Of a stretch of DNA of 64,000 nt, positions 51,728 to 60,730 are shown one piece after another; within the stretch, counting starts at the first letter, position 1; each line of letters starts with the position of its first letter. Location of the stretch: positions 62,001-126,000 of the forward strand of contig NZ_QYOS01000019.1 of assembly GCF_003605195.1 (NCBI RefSeq), in the 5' to 3' direction. This stretch comes from Aurantiacibacter odishensis (GTDB taxonomy: Bacteria; Pseudomonadota; Alphaproteobacteria; Sphingomonadales; Sphingomonadaceae). The translations under genes and the position numbers were made by a program. The notes beneath the pieces were generated by a model, which made no database searches, was not told where the DNA came from, and worked only from the letters and a program-made list of their open reading frames with translations.

Positions 51728-51927
51728 AGGTCCTCAAGCGCGCGGCGGGTGGAAAGTTCCGCGCTGGCATAGGCTTCCTGCCGCTCCACGCTCCAGTAGC
51801 GCAGTTCTTCCAGCGGGACGGGCACGCCGCTCATCGCGCAGACCACGAAGTGGCCGGGTTTCACGACGCGAAAGCCATTGGGGCCGTACATCAGGGTGGC
51901 GGCTTTATCGGATGATGACATCAACAT
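51724..51927 (-). CDS. DUF2093-family small protein
   Basis: This 67-residue protein matches the DUF2093 pattern: ATLMYGPNGFRVVKPGHFVV followed by CAMSGVPVPLEELRYWSVER and EAYASAELSTRRAL. It is conserved in alphaproteobacteria, has no known function and lacks signal or membrane segments. It overlaps the M23 peptidase gene by ATGA and follows xseA by 37 bases on the same strand, so it could be co-transcribed with either. Two or three alternative ATGs at the N terminus (MLMSS) leave the start slightly uncertain. Confidence 0.88.
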   Translation of the reverse strand: MLMSSSDKAATLMYGPNGFRVVKPGHFVVCAMSGVPVPLEELRYWSVERQEAYASAELSTRRALEDL

Positions 51928-51964
51928 GGTTGCCTATGTAGTGCGTGGAGCCTGTCGGCGCAAT

Positions 51965-53416
51965 TTACAGCAGTTTCGGTTGCCCGCTTTCGGGTGCTTC
52001 CTTCGGGCGCTTGGGCGTCTTCTTCGGCGCGGAGCCGGGCACCACCTGCAGCGAGCCGTCGGCGAATTCCAGTGTCAGCAACGGCTGCGCGGCGGCCACC
52101 GCCTGCGATTTCACCACCGGGTGCCCCCCCGCGCTCACCAGCGCATAGCCGCGCTTCAGCGGAGCCTTGGGGTCGAGCTGAAGGCGCAGGCGCTCCAGCG
52201 CGGCAAGGCGTTCGCGACGTTCGGCTATCGGACGGGTGACGAGGGCAGGGGAGAGCCGCGCGGAGGCGAGCCGCTGGCGCGAATCGCGCAAGGCACCGCG
52301 CAGGATCGCGGGCGAGAGGCGTAGGTCGGCCAGCTTCTCGCGGCCCTTCGCGGCACGGTCCACCAGCCCGCGGCGCAGGCGTTCGCCCAGCTCGTCCAGC
52401 CGCTGCGCGTGGGGTTGCAGCAATTGCTCCAGCTTCGGCAGCCGGTCGGCTCGCGCGGCAAGGCGTTCGCGGCCAAGCTGCACCGGGCGCAGCGCGCACT
52501 TACGCTGGCGCAGGGCAAGGTCGTCTATCGTCGCTTCCAGTTCGCGCAGCACCGGCACGGCGATTTCCGCTGCTGCGGTGGGCGTGGGGGCGCGGCGGTC
52601 TGCGGCATAGTCGCACAGGGTCGTGTCGGTCTCGTGCCCCACTGCGCTGATCGTGGGGATCGGCGATTCGGCCACGGCGCGCACGACGATCTCCTCGTTG
52701 AAGCTCCACAGATCCTCGATCGAGCCGCCGCCGCGCGCTACGATCAGCAGGTCTGGCCTCGGAACAGGTCCATCAGGTTCAAGCGCGCCGAAGCCGCGAA
52801 CCGCGTTGGCAACCTGCTTCGCCGCACCGTCGCCCTGCACAAGCACCGGCCACACGATGACGCGGGTGGGGAAGCGATCTTCCAGCCGGTGCAGGATGTC
52901 GCGGATCACAGCGCCCGTGGGCGACGTCACGACGCCGATAATGCGCGGCGCGAAGGGCAGGGCGCGCTTGCGGGCCGGGTCGAACAGCCCCTCTGCCTCC
53001 AGCCGCGCCTTGGTCTTTTCCAGCAGCGCCAGCAGCGCGCCTTCGCCCGCGATCTCCATGCGCTCGATCACGATCTGGTACTTGCTGCGCCCCGGATAGG
53101 TCGTCAGCTTGCCGGTCGCGACCACCTCGATCCCGTCTTCGGGCTGGAACGCCAGGCGCGGCACGGCGCTGCGCCACATCACGCCATCGAGCACAGCCTT
53201 CTCGTCCTTCAGCGCGAGGTAGAGGTGCCCCGAGGCCGCCCGCTTCACGCCCGACAGTTCGCCGCGCAGCCGCACGTAGCCGAACCGGTCCTCCACCGTG
53301 CGCTTCAGCGCCTGCGAAATCTCGGTGATCGTCAGCGGTGCGGAATTGTCGCCCGCCTCGCTGGTCGCTAGGAGCCTGTCGTCACCTGTATCGTCGTAGG
53401 GAGTGTTGGCGGCCAT
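51965..53416 (-). CDS. xseA: Exodeoxyribonuclease VII large subunit
   Basis: This 483-residue XseA has an N-terminal OB-fold (about 25-125: [40 protein letters not shown]), the catalytic domain ([59 protein letters not shown]) and a long helical C-terminal stalk ending in a Pro/Lys tail. With XseB it degrades single-stranded DNA. The ATG at 53416 ([11 protein letters not shown]) has AAGGA 5 bases upstream. A longer in-frame extension upstream would run through purD and is not coding. Its start codon overlaps that of the divergent purD gene. Confidence 0.95.
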   Translation of the reverse strand: MAANTPYDDTGDDRLLATSEAGDNSAPLTITEISQALKRTVEDRFGYVRLRGELSGVKRAASGHLYLALKDEKAVLDGVMWRSAVPRLAFQPEDGIEVVATGKLTTYPGRSKYQIVIERMEIAGEGALLALLEKTKARLEAEGLFDPARKRALPFAPRIIGVVTSPTGAVIRDILHRLEDRFPTRVIVWPVLVQGDGAAKQVANAVRGFGALEPDGPVPRPDLLIVARGGGSIEDLWSFNEEIVVRAVAESPIPTISAVGHETDTTLCDYAADRRAPTPTAAAEIAVPVLRELEATIDDLALRQRKCALRPVQLGRERLAARADRLPKLEQLLQPHAQRLDELGERLRRGLVDRAAKGREKLADLRLSPAILRGALRDSRQRLASARLSPALVTRPIAERRERLAALERLRLQLDPKAPLKRGYALVSAGGHPVVKSQAVAAAQPLLTLEFADGSLQVVPGSAPKKTPKRPKEAPESGQPKLL

Positions 53417-54698
53417 GAATATCCTTGTCCTGGGCGGAGGCGGCCGTGAACATGCCCTGTGCTGGAAGCTGGCGCAATCCGCAGCGATCACCGAAAATGA
53501 GGGCAAGCTGTTCGCCGCGCCCGGAAATCCCGGCATTGCCGAGTGCGCGCAGCTGGTGACGCTGGACGAGAAGGACCACGCCGCAGTCGCCGCCTTCTGC
53601 GCCGAGAACGCCATCGGCCTCGTCGTGATCGGGCCGGAGGCACCGCTGGTGGATGGCCTCGCCGATTCCCTGCGCGCCGCCGACATCGCCGTGTTCGGCC
53701 CGTCGAAAGCCGCCGCGCAGCTGGAAGGCAGCAAGAACTTCACCAAGGCGCTGTGCGACCGGGCGAACATCCCCACCGCGGGCTATGTTCACTGCACCTC
53801 GCTGGAGCAGGCGAAAGAGGCGCTTGCCACCTTCTCCCCGCCCTTCGTGCTGAAGGCCGATGGCCTCGCGGCGGGCAAGGGCGTGGTGATCGCGGAGAGC
53901 GAGGAACACGCGCACGAGGCGCTGGAAGACATGTTCGGCGGCGCTTTCGGGTCTGCGGGCGCAGAAGTGGTGATCGAGGAATTCATGGAAGGCGAGGAAG
54001 CCAGCTTCTTCGCCCTGACCGACGGCGAGACGGTGATCCCCTTCGGCACCGCGCAGGATCACAAGCGCGTGGGCGAGGGCGACAGCGGCCCCAACACCGG
54101 CGGCATGGGCGCCTACAGCCCCGCGCGCGTGCTGACGGAGGAACTGGTGGCCGAAACGCTGGAGCGGATCGTCTTCCCCACAGTGCGCCAGATGCGCAAG
54201 GACGGCACACCCTATGTCGGCGTGCTCTACGCCGGGCTGATGCTGACGGACGAGGGCGTGAAGCTGGTGGAATACAACTGCCGCTTCGGCGACCCGGAAT
54301 GCCAGGTGCTGATGATGCGGCTGCAAAGCGACCTCGCCGAATACATGCTCGCCTGCGCCAGCGGATCGCTCGCCGCGCTGCCGGAACCGACCTTTGCCGA
54401 GGATACCGCGATGACCGTGGTGATGGCCGCGAAGGGCTATCCCGGCACGCCGGAGAAGGGCGGGGCGATCGTGCTGGACGATACCGAGGGGGAGGGCACC
54501 AAGGTCTTCCACGCGGGCACGAAGCTGGACGGCGAGACGCTGGTGGCGAACGGAGGCCGCGTGCTGAACGTCACCGCCACCGGTGCGGATACGCGCGCCG
54601 CGCAAGCCGCCGCCTATGCTGCGGTGGAAAAGGTGGACTTCCCCAGCGGCTTCTACCGGAAGGACATCGGCTGGCGCGAGATAGCGCGCGAGGGGTAG
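53415..54698 (+). CDS. purD: Phosphoribosylamine-glycine ligase (GAR synthetase)
   Basis: This 427-residue PurD has the family start [20 protein letters not shown], the ATP-grasp segments [20 protein letters not shown] and [20 protein letters not shown] and the closing [19 protein letters not shown]. It makes glycinamide ribonucleotide in purine synthesis. TAGGGAG about 12 bases upstream is the likely ribosome binding site and lies inside the xseA coding sequence. A GTG at 53403 is an in-frame alternative (adds MLAA). The ATG shares two bases with the xseA ATG on the other strand. Confidence 0.96.
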   Translation: MNILVLGGGGREHALCWKLAQSAAITENEGKLFAAPGNPGIAECAQLVTLDEKDHAAVAAFCAENAIGLVVIGPEAPLVDGLADSLRAADIAVFGPSKAAAQLEGSKNFTKALCDRANIPTAGYVHCTSLEQAKEALATFSPPFVLKADGLAAGKGVVIAESEEHAHEALEDMFGGAFGSAGAEVVIEEFMEGEEASFFALTDGETVIPFGTAQDHKRVGEGDSGPNTGGMGAYSPARVLTEELVAETLERIVFPTVRQMRKDGTPYVGVLYAGLMLTDEGVKLVEYNCRFGDPECQVLMMRLQSDLAEYMLACASGSLAALPEPTFAEDTAMTVVMAAKGYPGTPEKGGAIVLDDTEGEGTKVFHAGTKLDGETLVANGGRVLNVTATGADTRAAQAAAYAAVEKVDFPSGFYRKDIGWREIAREG

Positions 54699-54895
54699 GA
54701 ATGCGCTGCGCGCGAACGGTTTTGGTACAGCGCACCTGGTGTGAAACAGGGCGATTCGCCACCGTTCGGAGGCGCCGCAATCATCAGCCGGGTTCACTTA
54801 ACGTCATTAAAACGAGGCGTTAACCGACCTTCGGGCAAAGAGCTTTGTGATCCTGCGCCCTGTCGCTACTCTGGTCGGGCAATAGGGAGACTGCC

Positions 54896-56377
54896 GTGAC
54901 CAGAATAGATCGGGTAATTTTCCCAAGGTCTCCACTGGTCCAGAACGCGCTTGCGATTCTGGCGGAGACCTCAAAGATCGTGGGAGAGGGCTACTTTCCC
55001 GTGCTCGTCGAAGCGCTTGCCCGCTCATTGAGCGTGCGGTGGGTATTCGTTGGAAAGTTTGACAGAGCAGATCCGACCCGATCGGAGACCATTGCCTTCT
55101 GGGACAATGGTCCCGCAGAGAATTTTTCCTACTCGCTCGAGAACACGCCGTGCGCGAATGTGGCGTCTGATAGTGTCTGTTGCTTTCCGGACAACATTTG
55201 TGACCTGTTTCCGGATGACCAGCTTCTTATCGATATGGGTGCCCGAAGCTATGCCGGCATGCCGCTGCGCGCTGCGGATGGGCGGGTTCTCGGCCTGGTG
55301 GCGGTTCTCGATGAAGAACCCTTCTCCGACCCGGAAGCCGTCGAGAACATCATCGCGCTGTTTTCTGGCCGGGCCGCCGCCGAGCTGGAGCGACTTGCCA
55401 CCCGATCAGTAAACGAGCAACTCGGAAGGATCGTCGAGGCATCGGTGAGCGAGGCTTTCGTTTTCAACGGCGATTCCTACCAGTTCGAACTCGTGAACCG
55501 CGGTGCCCGGCAAAATCTCGGGTATACGATGGAGGAGCTTCGAACCCTGACGCCCTGGGACATCAAGCCCGAATTTTCCAAGGATGAGTTTCTTGCCTTC
55601 CTGCAGCCGCTGATTTCCGGTGAGGAAGAAACGCTCGTCTTCGAGACGGTGCATGTCCGCAAGGATGGGTCGACTTATCCGGTGTGCGTGCAGCTGCAGT
55701 ATTTTCCCGACGTCGGAAACGTCTTCTTCGCCTCGATTACCGACGAGACCGAGAAGAAGAAGCAGGAAGACCACGAACGGCTCATCCTGCGTGAAATGAG
55801 CCACCGAGCGAAGAATGTACTGGCGATTGTCCAGGTTCTCGCGCGGCAAACGGTGAAGAACCATCCGGAGGATTATTTAGCCAGTCTGGAAGCGAGAATC
55901 GCAGCTCTTTCCGCCAGTCACGATATCCTGATCCGGAATGAATGGAAGGCCGTCCCCCTTCAGGACCTTGTACGCTCGCAGCTTGCCCATTTCAGGGATC
56001 TGCTGGAGAGCAGGATACAGTTGAGCGGCCCGCACATCCTGCTCACCGCCCAGGCGGCTCAGGGCTTCGGGCTGGCGCTGCACGAGCTGGGGACGAATGC
56101 CGCCAAATATGGGGCGCTTTCGAACGCGGACGGCATCGTCACCATATCCTGGCAGGAAATCTGCGAAGGCGGCGAACAGGTCTTCGAATTGACCTGGAAG
56201 GAAGCGGGCGGCCCCGAAGTGATACCTTCCGAGACAAAGGGTTTCGGGTCGTTCCTGATCGAGAAAGGGCTCTCCTCGCAATTTGGCGCTGATGTCCGGA
56301 TCGCCTTTGATCGGACAGGCATCGTCGCAAGGTTCCGCGCACCGTGCGACAGGGTGCAGGCAGATGAACAGCGATAG
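54896..56377 (+). CDS. HWE-family sensor histidine kinase (GAF-PAS)
   Basis: This 493-residue soluble kinase has an N-terminal GAF domain (about 15-170: FPVLVEALARSLSVRWVFVG, GARSYAGMPLRAADGRVLGL), a PAS domain (about 178-290, with RRGARQNLGYTMEE-like region NRGARQNLGYTMEELRTLTP) and an HWE kinase core. The phospho-acceptor is His303 in REMSHRAKNVLAIVQVLARQ and the ATP site includes HELGTNAAKYGALSN (Asn401). HWE kinases are typical of alphaproteobacteria and often feed PhyR or single-domain regulators; none is adjacent. Start is GTG at 54896 after AATAGGGAG. Codon use is somewhat less GC-biased than in neighbours. Three TTAA motifs lie 73-98 bases upstream. Confidence 0.9.
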   Translation: MTRIDRVIFPRSPLVQNALAILAETSKIVGEGYFPVLVEALARSLSVRWVFVGKFDRADPTRSETIAFWDNGPAENFSYSLENTPCANVASDSVCCFPDNICDLFPDDQLLIDMGARSYAGMPLRAADGRVLGLVAVLDEEPFSDPEAVENIIALFSGRAAAELERLATRSVNEQLGRIVEASVSEAFVFNGDSYQFELVNRGARQNLGYTMEELRTLTPWDIKPEFSKDEFLAFLQPLISGEEETLVFETVHVRKDGSTYPVCVQLQYFPDVGNVFFASITDETEKKKQEDHERLILREMSHRAKNVLAIVQVLARQTVKNHPEDYLASLEARIAALSASHDILIRNEWKAVPLQDLVRSQLAHFRDLLESRIQLSGPHILLTAQAAQGFGLALHELGTNAAKYGALSNADGIVTISWQEICEGGEQVFELTWKEAGGPEVIPSETKGFGSFLIEKGLSSQFGADVRIAFDRTGIVARFRAPCDRVQADEQR

Positions 56378-56568
56378 GTAAGCCATCGGGCAAGGCCGCA
56401 CCTTTCCTACAGCGGGTGCGCCTGCCACAGCCGCGCCCGCTCTTTCTCGCCGTCCGCTATCGCTTCCAGTTCGCGTCCATTCGCATGCGCGCGCGAGGCA
56501 CGCCTATGGAAACAGACGAAACCCTACGCCGTGCATGTATTTCATCAACTAAAGTCGCCGTCGCCCGA

Positions 56569-57564
56569 TCAGCCGAGCTTTACGGCCATCAGCTTGGCAA
56601 GGTCCGTTTCCGGGCGCGCGCCGTAGTGGCTGATGATTTCCGCCGCCGCGATGGCGCCGCGCTTCAGGCAGCGGTTCGGTTCCTCGCCGCGCACGTGGCC
56701 GAACAGGAAGCCTGCGGCGAACAGGTCGCCCGCGCCGGTGGTGTCCACTACCTTGTCGATCGGCTCTGCCGCCACTTGGTAAAACTCGCCGCCCGTGGCG
56801 CAGACCGCGCCCTTCTCGCTGCGGGTCACGACCAGCGTGGGCACCTTGTCCTTCAGCGCGTCGATCCCGGCGTCGAAATCCTTCTCGCCCGTCAGCGCGC
56901 CCAGTTCCACCTCGTTGGCGAACAGGATGTCGATCAGGCCATCGTCGATCAGCGCGCGGAAATCGTCGCCGTAGCGTTCGATCACGAAAGCGTCGGACAG
57001 GGTGAACGCCACCTTGCGGCCCGCCTGCTTTGCCGTCGCGATGGCAGAGCGCATGGCCTTGCGCGGCTCTTCCGGATCCCAGAGATAGCCTTCGAGGTAG
57101 AGGATCTCAGCGCCTCCGATGGCTTCCTCGTTCAATGCACCTGCCGGCAGGAACTGCGTTGCGCCAAGAAACGTGTTCATCGTGCGCTGGCCGTCGGGCG
57201 TCACGAAGATCAGGCAGCGCGCGGTCGGCGGCTCGCCCTCACGCGCGGGCACGTCGAAATCGATGCCCACGGCGCGAATGTCGTGCGCGAAGACGTTGCC
57301 CAACTGGTCGTCCGCCACCTGCCCCACGAAAGCGCACTGCGCGCCCATGCCGGAAAGACCTGCCAGCGTGTTGGCTGCCGAACCGCCCGAAATCTCCTTC
57401 GCAGGGCCCATCGCGTCGTAGAGTTCCTTCGCCTGGTCGGCATCCACCAGCGTCATGCCGCCCTTGGTCATGCCCAGCTCCTCGACCAGTTCGTCCGAAG
57501 CGGGGGCCATCACGTCGACAATGGCGTTACCGATGGCAATTACGTCGTAACGGGGGGCAGTCAT
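56569..57564 (-). CDS. Adenosine kinase (PfkB/ribokinase family)
   Basis: This 331-residue PfkB-family kinase has the N-terminal substrate region YDVIAIGNAIVDVMAPASDE, the GGSAANTLAGLSGMG signature (first PfkB motif) and the C-terminal anion-hole motif DTTGAGDLFAAGFLFG with catalytic Asp. The overall pattern with EISGGSAANT and FLGATQFLP matches bacterial adenosine kinase, which salvages adenosine to AMP. A different sugar or nucleoside kinase cannot be excluded. It is a single gene divergent from the EI24 gene with an 89-base gap. Confidence 0.88.
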   Translation of the reverse strand: MTAPRYDVIAIGNAIVDVMAPASDELVEELGMTKGGMTLVDADQAKELYDAMGPAKEISGGSAANTLAGLSGMGAQCAFVGQVADDQLGNVFAHDIRAVGIDFDVPAREGEPPTARCLIFVTPDGQRTMNTFLGATQFLPAGALNEEAIGGAEILYLEGYLWDPEEPRKAMRSAIATAKQAGRKVAFTLSDAFVIERYGDDFRALIDDGLIDILFANEVELGALTGEKDFDAGIDALKDKVPTLVVTRSEKGAVCATGGEFYQVAAEPIDKVVDTTGAGDLFAAGFLFGHVRGEEPNRCLKRGAIAAAEIISHYGARPETDLAKLMAVKLG

Positions 57565-57653
57565 GCAGTCTCCTGAACTCTATCCGGCGCGTTTTCCGGT
57601 GCGGGCGCGCCACGCGGCGTTGACTTGGCCGATAGGGCGCGCAATCGCAAGGA

Positions 57654-58364
57654 TTGATGGGTTCACTTGCAACTTCCCTGGCACTGGGCCTGCGCCAACT
57701 GGCGGACAGCACAGTGCTGCGCATCCTGCTGAAGAGCCTGGGCGTGACGATCATCGTGTTCCTGATCGTCGCCACGGGCGGGTGGTTCGCGCTCGACTGG
57801 CTGCTGGCCTGGGGCGGGCTGGAGGACAGCCTGTTCACAGGGGCGGGCGCGGTTCGGGGCGCTGTCTCCGCGCTGCTGGCGGTAGTCGGCCTGTGGCTCA
57901 CCTGGCGCATCGTCGCCATGGCGGTGATCCAGTTCTACGCCGACGAGGTGGTGCAGGCGGTGGAAGCCCGTCACTATCCGCAGCAGGCCGAACTGGCGCG
58001 CGACCTGCCGTTTGCAGAGCAGATGCGCAACGCCCTCTCCGCCTCCGGGCGCGCCTTGCTGGCGAACCTTGTTGCGCTCCCGCTCGCGCTGATCTTGCTA
58101 TTCACCGGCATCGGCACCTTCGCGCTGTTCCTGCTGGTGAACGCCGTGCTGCTTGGGCGGGAGTTGCAGGACATGGTCTGGCTGCGCCATTGCCATTCCG
58201 CTGGCGACTGCGCGCCGGTCAGCCGTGCGCAGCGTTTCCTGCTGGGCGGGGTGATCGCGGCCATGCTGGCCGTGCCCTTCGCCAATTTCCTCGCGCCTGT
58301 GCTGGGGGCGGCATCGGCAACCCATCTCGTCCACCGCAATTCCCGCAACCGGTCCAATCCGTAG
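57654..58364 (+). CDS. EI24/CysZ-like integral membrane protein
   Basis: This 236-residue protein has about four to six hydrophobic segments and matches the EI24-domain (CysZ/DUF540-like) pattern: N-terminal ATSLALGLRQLADSTVLRIL, a central ARDLPFAEQMRNALSASGRA and NAVLLGRELQDMVWLRHCHS near the C terminus. E. coli CysZ is a sulfate channel, but the role of the shorter alphaproteobacterial proteins is not known. It is followed after 13 bases by a small lipoprotein gene, and both may form a unit. Confidence 0.85.
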   Translation: MMGSLATSLALGLRQLADSTVLRILLKSLGVTIIVFLIVATGGWFALDWLLAWGGLEDSLFTGAGAVRGAVSALLAVVGLWLTWRIVAMAVIQFYADEVVQAVEARHYPQQAELARDLPFAEQMRNALSASGRALLANLVALPLALILLFTGIGTFALFLLVNAVLLGRELQDMVWLRHCHSAGDCAPVSRAQRFLLGGVIAAMLAVPFANFLAPVLGAASATHLVHRNSRNRSNP

Positions 58365-58377
58365 AAAGACGCCACCT

Positions 58378-58812
58378 ATGCGCCTGACAGCCGCTCTCCT
58401 GCTGGCCGCCACCCTTTCCGCCTGTGTTTCCGCTCCCCGGCAGCAAGCCCCGGCCCCGCCGCCGATCACGGTCGATCCGAGGCAGGTCCCGCCGACCGAT
58501 CCTGTGGCTGTGCCGCCGCCGAGGTCAGGCTTCCGCGTGCCGGAAATCATGGAAGGTCCAGGGCTGGCGGGTCTTATCCGCGAACCCGCCTCCACGCTGG
58601 TCTCGCGCTTTGGTCAGCCACGGCTCGACACGCCAGAGGGCGACATGCGCAAGTTGCAGTTCAGGGGCGAGGCCTGCGTGCTCGACTTCTACCTCTATCC
58701 CCTGTCGCCCGGTGCTGAGCCGGTGGCGACCTGGGTGGAAGCGCGCCGCTCCAGCGACGGGGCAGCGGTCGACCGGCTCGCCTGCATCCAGGCGCTTTCA
58801 CGGCGGCGCTGA
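58378..58812 (+). CDS. Small lipoprotein of unknown function
   Basis: This 144-residue protein has a lipobox (TLSACVSAP, Cys about 17), a Pro-rich linker (PAPPPITVDPRQVPPTDPVA) and a small domain with EGPGLAGLIREPASTLVSRF, LQFRGEACVLDFYLYP and VDRLACIQALSRRR. The motif L..R.G.P......G...W.Y....C.LD.FLY is common in alphaproteobacterial lipoproteins of unknown function. The paired cysteines (ACVLD, LACIQ) may form a disulfide. It probably sits at the inner or outer membrane facing the periplasm. It follows the EI24 gene by 13 bases. Confidence 0.75.
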   Translation: MRLTAALLLAATLSACVSAPRQQAPAPPPITVDPRQVPPTDPVAVPPPRSGFRVPEIMEGPGLAGLIREPASTLVSRFGQPRLDTPEGDMRKLQFRGEACVLDFYLYPLSPGAEPVATWVEARRSSDGAAVDRLACIQALSRRR

Positions 58813-58890
58813 GGGGCGAATTCGGGTCTCGGTAACGCGAATTTAAGCCTGTTGCGGCATGACCTTCCCCGCACAGGAGGATTTGCCCCG

Positions 58891-59832
58891 ATGAGTTTTG
58901 AATTCGCCGAGATCGCCCGGCACGCCGCTGCCGATCGCACCATCAGTTCGGAAGAAGTGATGGCCCTGCGCCGCGAAGGTTGGGCCGACGGACGGATGAG
59001 CCGCGAAGAGGCCGAAATGGTCTTCGCCACGCAGCACGCCATCGACAATCCCTCGCGCGAATGGTCCGACTTCTTCGTGGAGGCGATCCGCAACCACGTG
59101 CTGAACGGGTCCGACCCACGCGGTTTCGCCAGCGCCGAGGAAGCTGAGTGGCTGATCGCGCAAGTGGAGGCGGACGGCGCTGTCTGCTCGATGACTGAAC
59201 TGGAACTGCTCACTTCCATCATCGAGCGCGCGCATAACGTGCCCGAAACGTTGAAAAGCTACGTGCTCGGCGTAATGGAGCGCGAGGTGCTGGAAGGCAC
59301 CGGCCCCACCCGGTGCGGCGGAGAACTGTCGGACAGCCACGTCAGCGCGGCTGAATGCCGCATCATGCGCCGCGTGATCTTCGGTCAGGCGAGTGATCGT
59401 CCGGCAGCAGTCAGCCGCCGGGAAGCTGAAGTGATGTTCCGCATCAAGGACGCAGTCGCAGGCAGCGGCAATGCCCCGGAATTCAAGCGGTTGTTCGTGC
59501 AGTCCGTCGGCAATTACCTGATGGGTTTTGCCCATGCGAACGGGCAGATCAGCCGCGAGCGGATGCTGGAACTGGAAACCTTCGTGGCCGACAACAAGGC
59601 CAACGTGGGCCGCTTCATGGGCCGTATGGCGAAGCAGGCGCCCAATGCCTTCGGCGTCGTCTTCGGCAGGAAGGACGACAGCTCAAGCCGTGAAGAACAG
59701 GTTGCCGCAGATGCCGAGGTCACGGCGTTCGAACAGGACTGGCTCGACGCGCAAATCGCCCGAAGTGGCGACGTGGACGAATACGACCAGGCGCTGCTGG
59801 AATTCATCGCCGAGGAAACCGGCGAGGCCTGA
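58891..59832 (+). CDS. Helical protein with duplicated TerB-like modules
   Basis: This 313-residue soluble, acidic, mostly helical protein has two repeated units. Residues about 35-78 (REEAEMVFATQHAIDNPSRE, then FVEAIRNHVLNG) resemble about 178-220 (RREAEVMFRIKDAVAGSGNA, then FVQSVGNYLMGF), each preceded by a segment starting with ISSEEVMALRR or VSAAECRIMRR. The pattern recalls TerB/DjlA-like helical bundles, but I cannot assign a family firmly. The C-terminal tail is acidic (EDQALLEFIAEETGEA-like). The start ATG at 58891 has CAGGAGG 10 bases upstream. It ends 20 bases from the convergent sufA-like gene. Function is unknown. Confidence 0.7.
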   Translation: MSFEFAEIARHAAADRTISSEEVMALRREGWADGRMSREEAEMVFATQHAIDNPSREWSDFFVEAIRNHVLNGSDPRGFASAEEAEWLIAQVEADGAVCSMTELELLTSIIERAHNVPETLKSYVLGVMEREVLEGTGPTRCGGELSDSHVSAAECRIMRRVIFGQASDRPAAVSRREAEVMFRIKDAVAGSGNAPEFKRLFVQSVGNYLMGFAHANGQISRERMLELETFVADNKANVGRFMGRMAKQAPNAFGVVFGRKDDSSSREEQVAADAEVTAFEQDWLDAQIARSGDVDEYDQALLEFIAEETGEA

Positions 59833-59852
59833 GCCTCACGCGATAGAAAGCC

Positions 59853-60212
59853 TCAAACCATGAAGCTTTCGCCGCACCCGCAGGCGCCCTTGGCGTTGGG
59901 GTTTTCGAACACGAAACCGGCGGTGAAGTCGTCCTCCACCCAGTCCATCGTGCTACCGACGAGGTAGAGCACGCTGGCACCGTCGATGTAGAACACGCCG
60001 CCGGGCGTCTCGATCTTCTCGTCGAAAGCCTGTTCCTCGGTGACGTAATCGACCGAATAGGCAAGCCCCGAGCATCCGCGGCGCGGGGTGGAAAGCTTGA
60101 CGCCGATCGCATCGTCGGGCGCTTTTGCCATCAGGTCTGCCACGCGCTGCTCGGCAGCGGGCGTCAGCACGACGGCGGCTTTTGGCGCGGGTCGGGTCTT
60201 TGTCTCGGTCAT
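59853..60212 (-). CDS. sufA: HesB/IscA-type iron-sulfur carrier (SufA/ErpA-like)
   Basis: This 119-residue A-type carrier has the three conserved cysteines in RRGCSGLAYSVDY and GACGCGESF, which bind the cluster. It follows the suf assembly genes and passes clusters from the SufBCD scaffold to target enzymes. Its start overlaps the stop of the upstream DUF59 gene by one base (TGATG). The N-terminal extension TETKTRPAPKAAV is Lys/Pro-rich. ErpA or IscA are alternative names; the operon position favours SufA. Confidence 0.93.
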   Translation of the reverse strand: MTETKTRPAPKAAVVLTPAAEQRVADLMAKAPDDAIGVKLSTPRRGCSGLAYSVDYVTEEQAFDEKIETPGGVFYIDGASVLYLVGSTMDWVEDDFTAGFVFENPNAKGACGCGESFMV

Positions 60213-60730
60213 CACAGCATCCCCAGTTCGAGGCGGGCTTCGTCGCTCATCTTGGAGGGGTCCCACGGCGGATCCCACGTCACCACGACTTCGGCATCGC
60301 GCACGCCGGGAAGGCCCATCACGCGCATCTCGATTTCGTTGGGCATGGTTTCGGCGACAGGACAATGCGGCGTGGTGAGCGTCATGGTGACTTTCACGTC
60401 AGCATCTTCTGCTACCTCGACATTATAGATCAGGCCAAGGTCGTAAATGTTCACCGGGATTTCCGGATCGTAGATATCCTTCAGTGCATCGATCACCGAC
60501 TGGTGCAGTTCGCCGCCCGGTTCACCGGCGGGCACGCCCTCGGGTTTCTTCTGCAGGAAACCCTCCAGGTAGTCTCGCTTTCGCTCGAACTTCTCGCCCG
60601 CTGTCTCTTCGGGCAGCGGCGCATCCGACACGCGGGCACGCGGCGGCTTCTCGACCACGTTCTCGGTGGGCGAGGGCGCTGCCACGAAATCCTTGTCGTC
60701 GTTCTGGGTCATGTCCTCGTGATTTGACAT
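60212..60730 (-). CDS. sufT: SUF-system maturation protein, MIP18/DUF59 family (SufT-like)
   Basis: This 172-residue protein has a polar, probably disordered N terminus (about 1-65) and a C-terminal DUF59 domain: HQSVIDALKDIYDPEIPVNI, YDLGLIYNVEV, TLTTPHCPVAETMPNEIEMR (the conserved TxxxCP), and VVVTWDPPWDPSKMSDEARL. SufT-type proteins help load Fe-S clusters onto targets. It overlaps sufS by one base upstream (TGATG) and the sufA-like gene by one base downstream, so the three are coupled. An internal ATG at residue 7 is an alternative start. Confidence 0.9.
   Translation of the reverse strand: MSNHEDMTQNDDKDFVAAPSPTENVVEKPPRARVSDAPLPEETAGEKFERKRDYLEGFLQKKPEGVPAGEPGGELHQSVIDALKDIYDPEIPVNIYDLGLIYNVEVAEDADVKVTMTLTTPHCPVAETMPNEIEMRVMGLPGVRDAEVVVTWDPPWDPSKMSDEARLELGML

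Noticed and set aside
54798-54823. CtrA binding site (TTAA-N7-TTAA)
   Set aside because: Spacings are 5 and 9, not 7, so it is reported only as a low-interest cluster.
56407-56523. Open frame on the minus strand ending in a natural-looking sequence (ELEAIADGEKERARLWQAHPL region)
   Set aside because: It looks like the C terminus of a protein but has no start codon in the 39 open codons; it may be a gene remnant, too short to assign.
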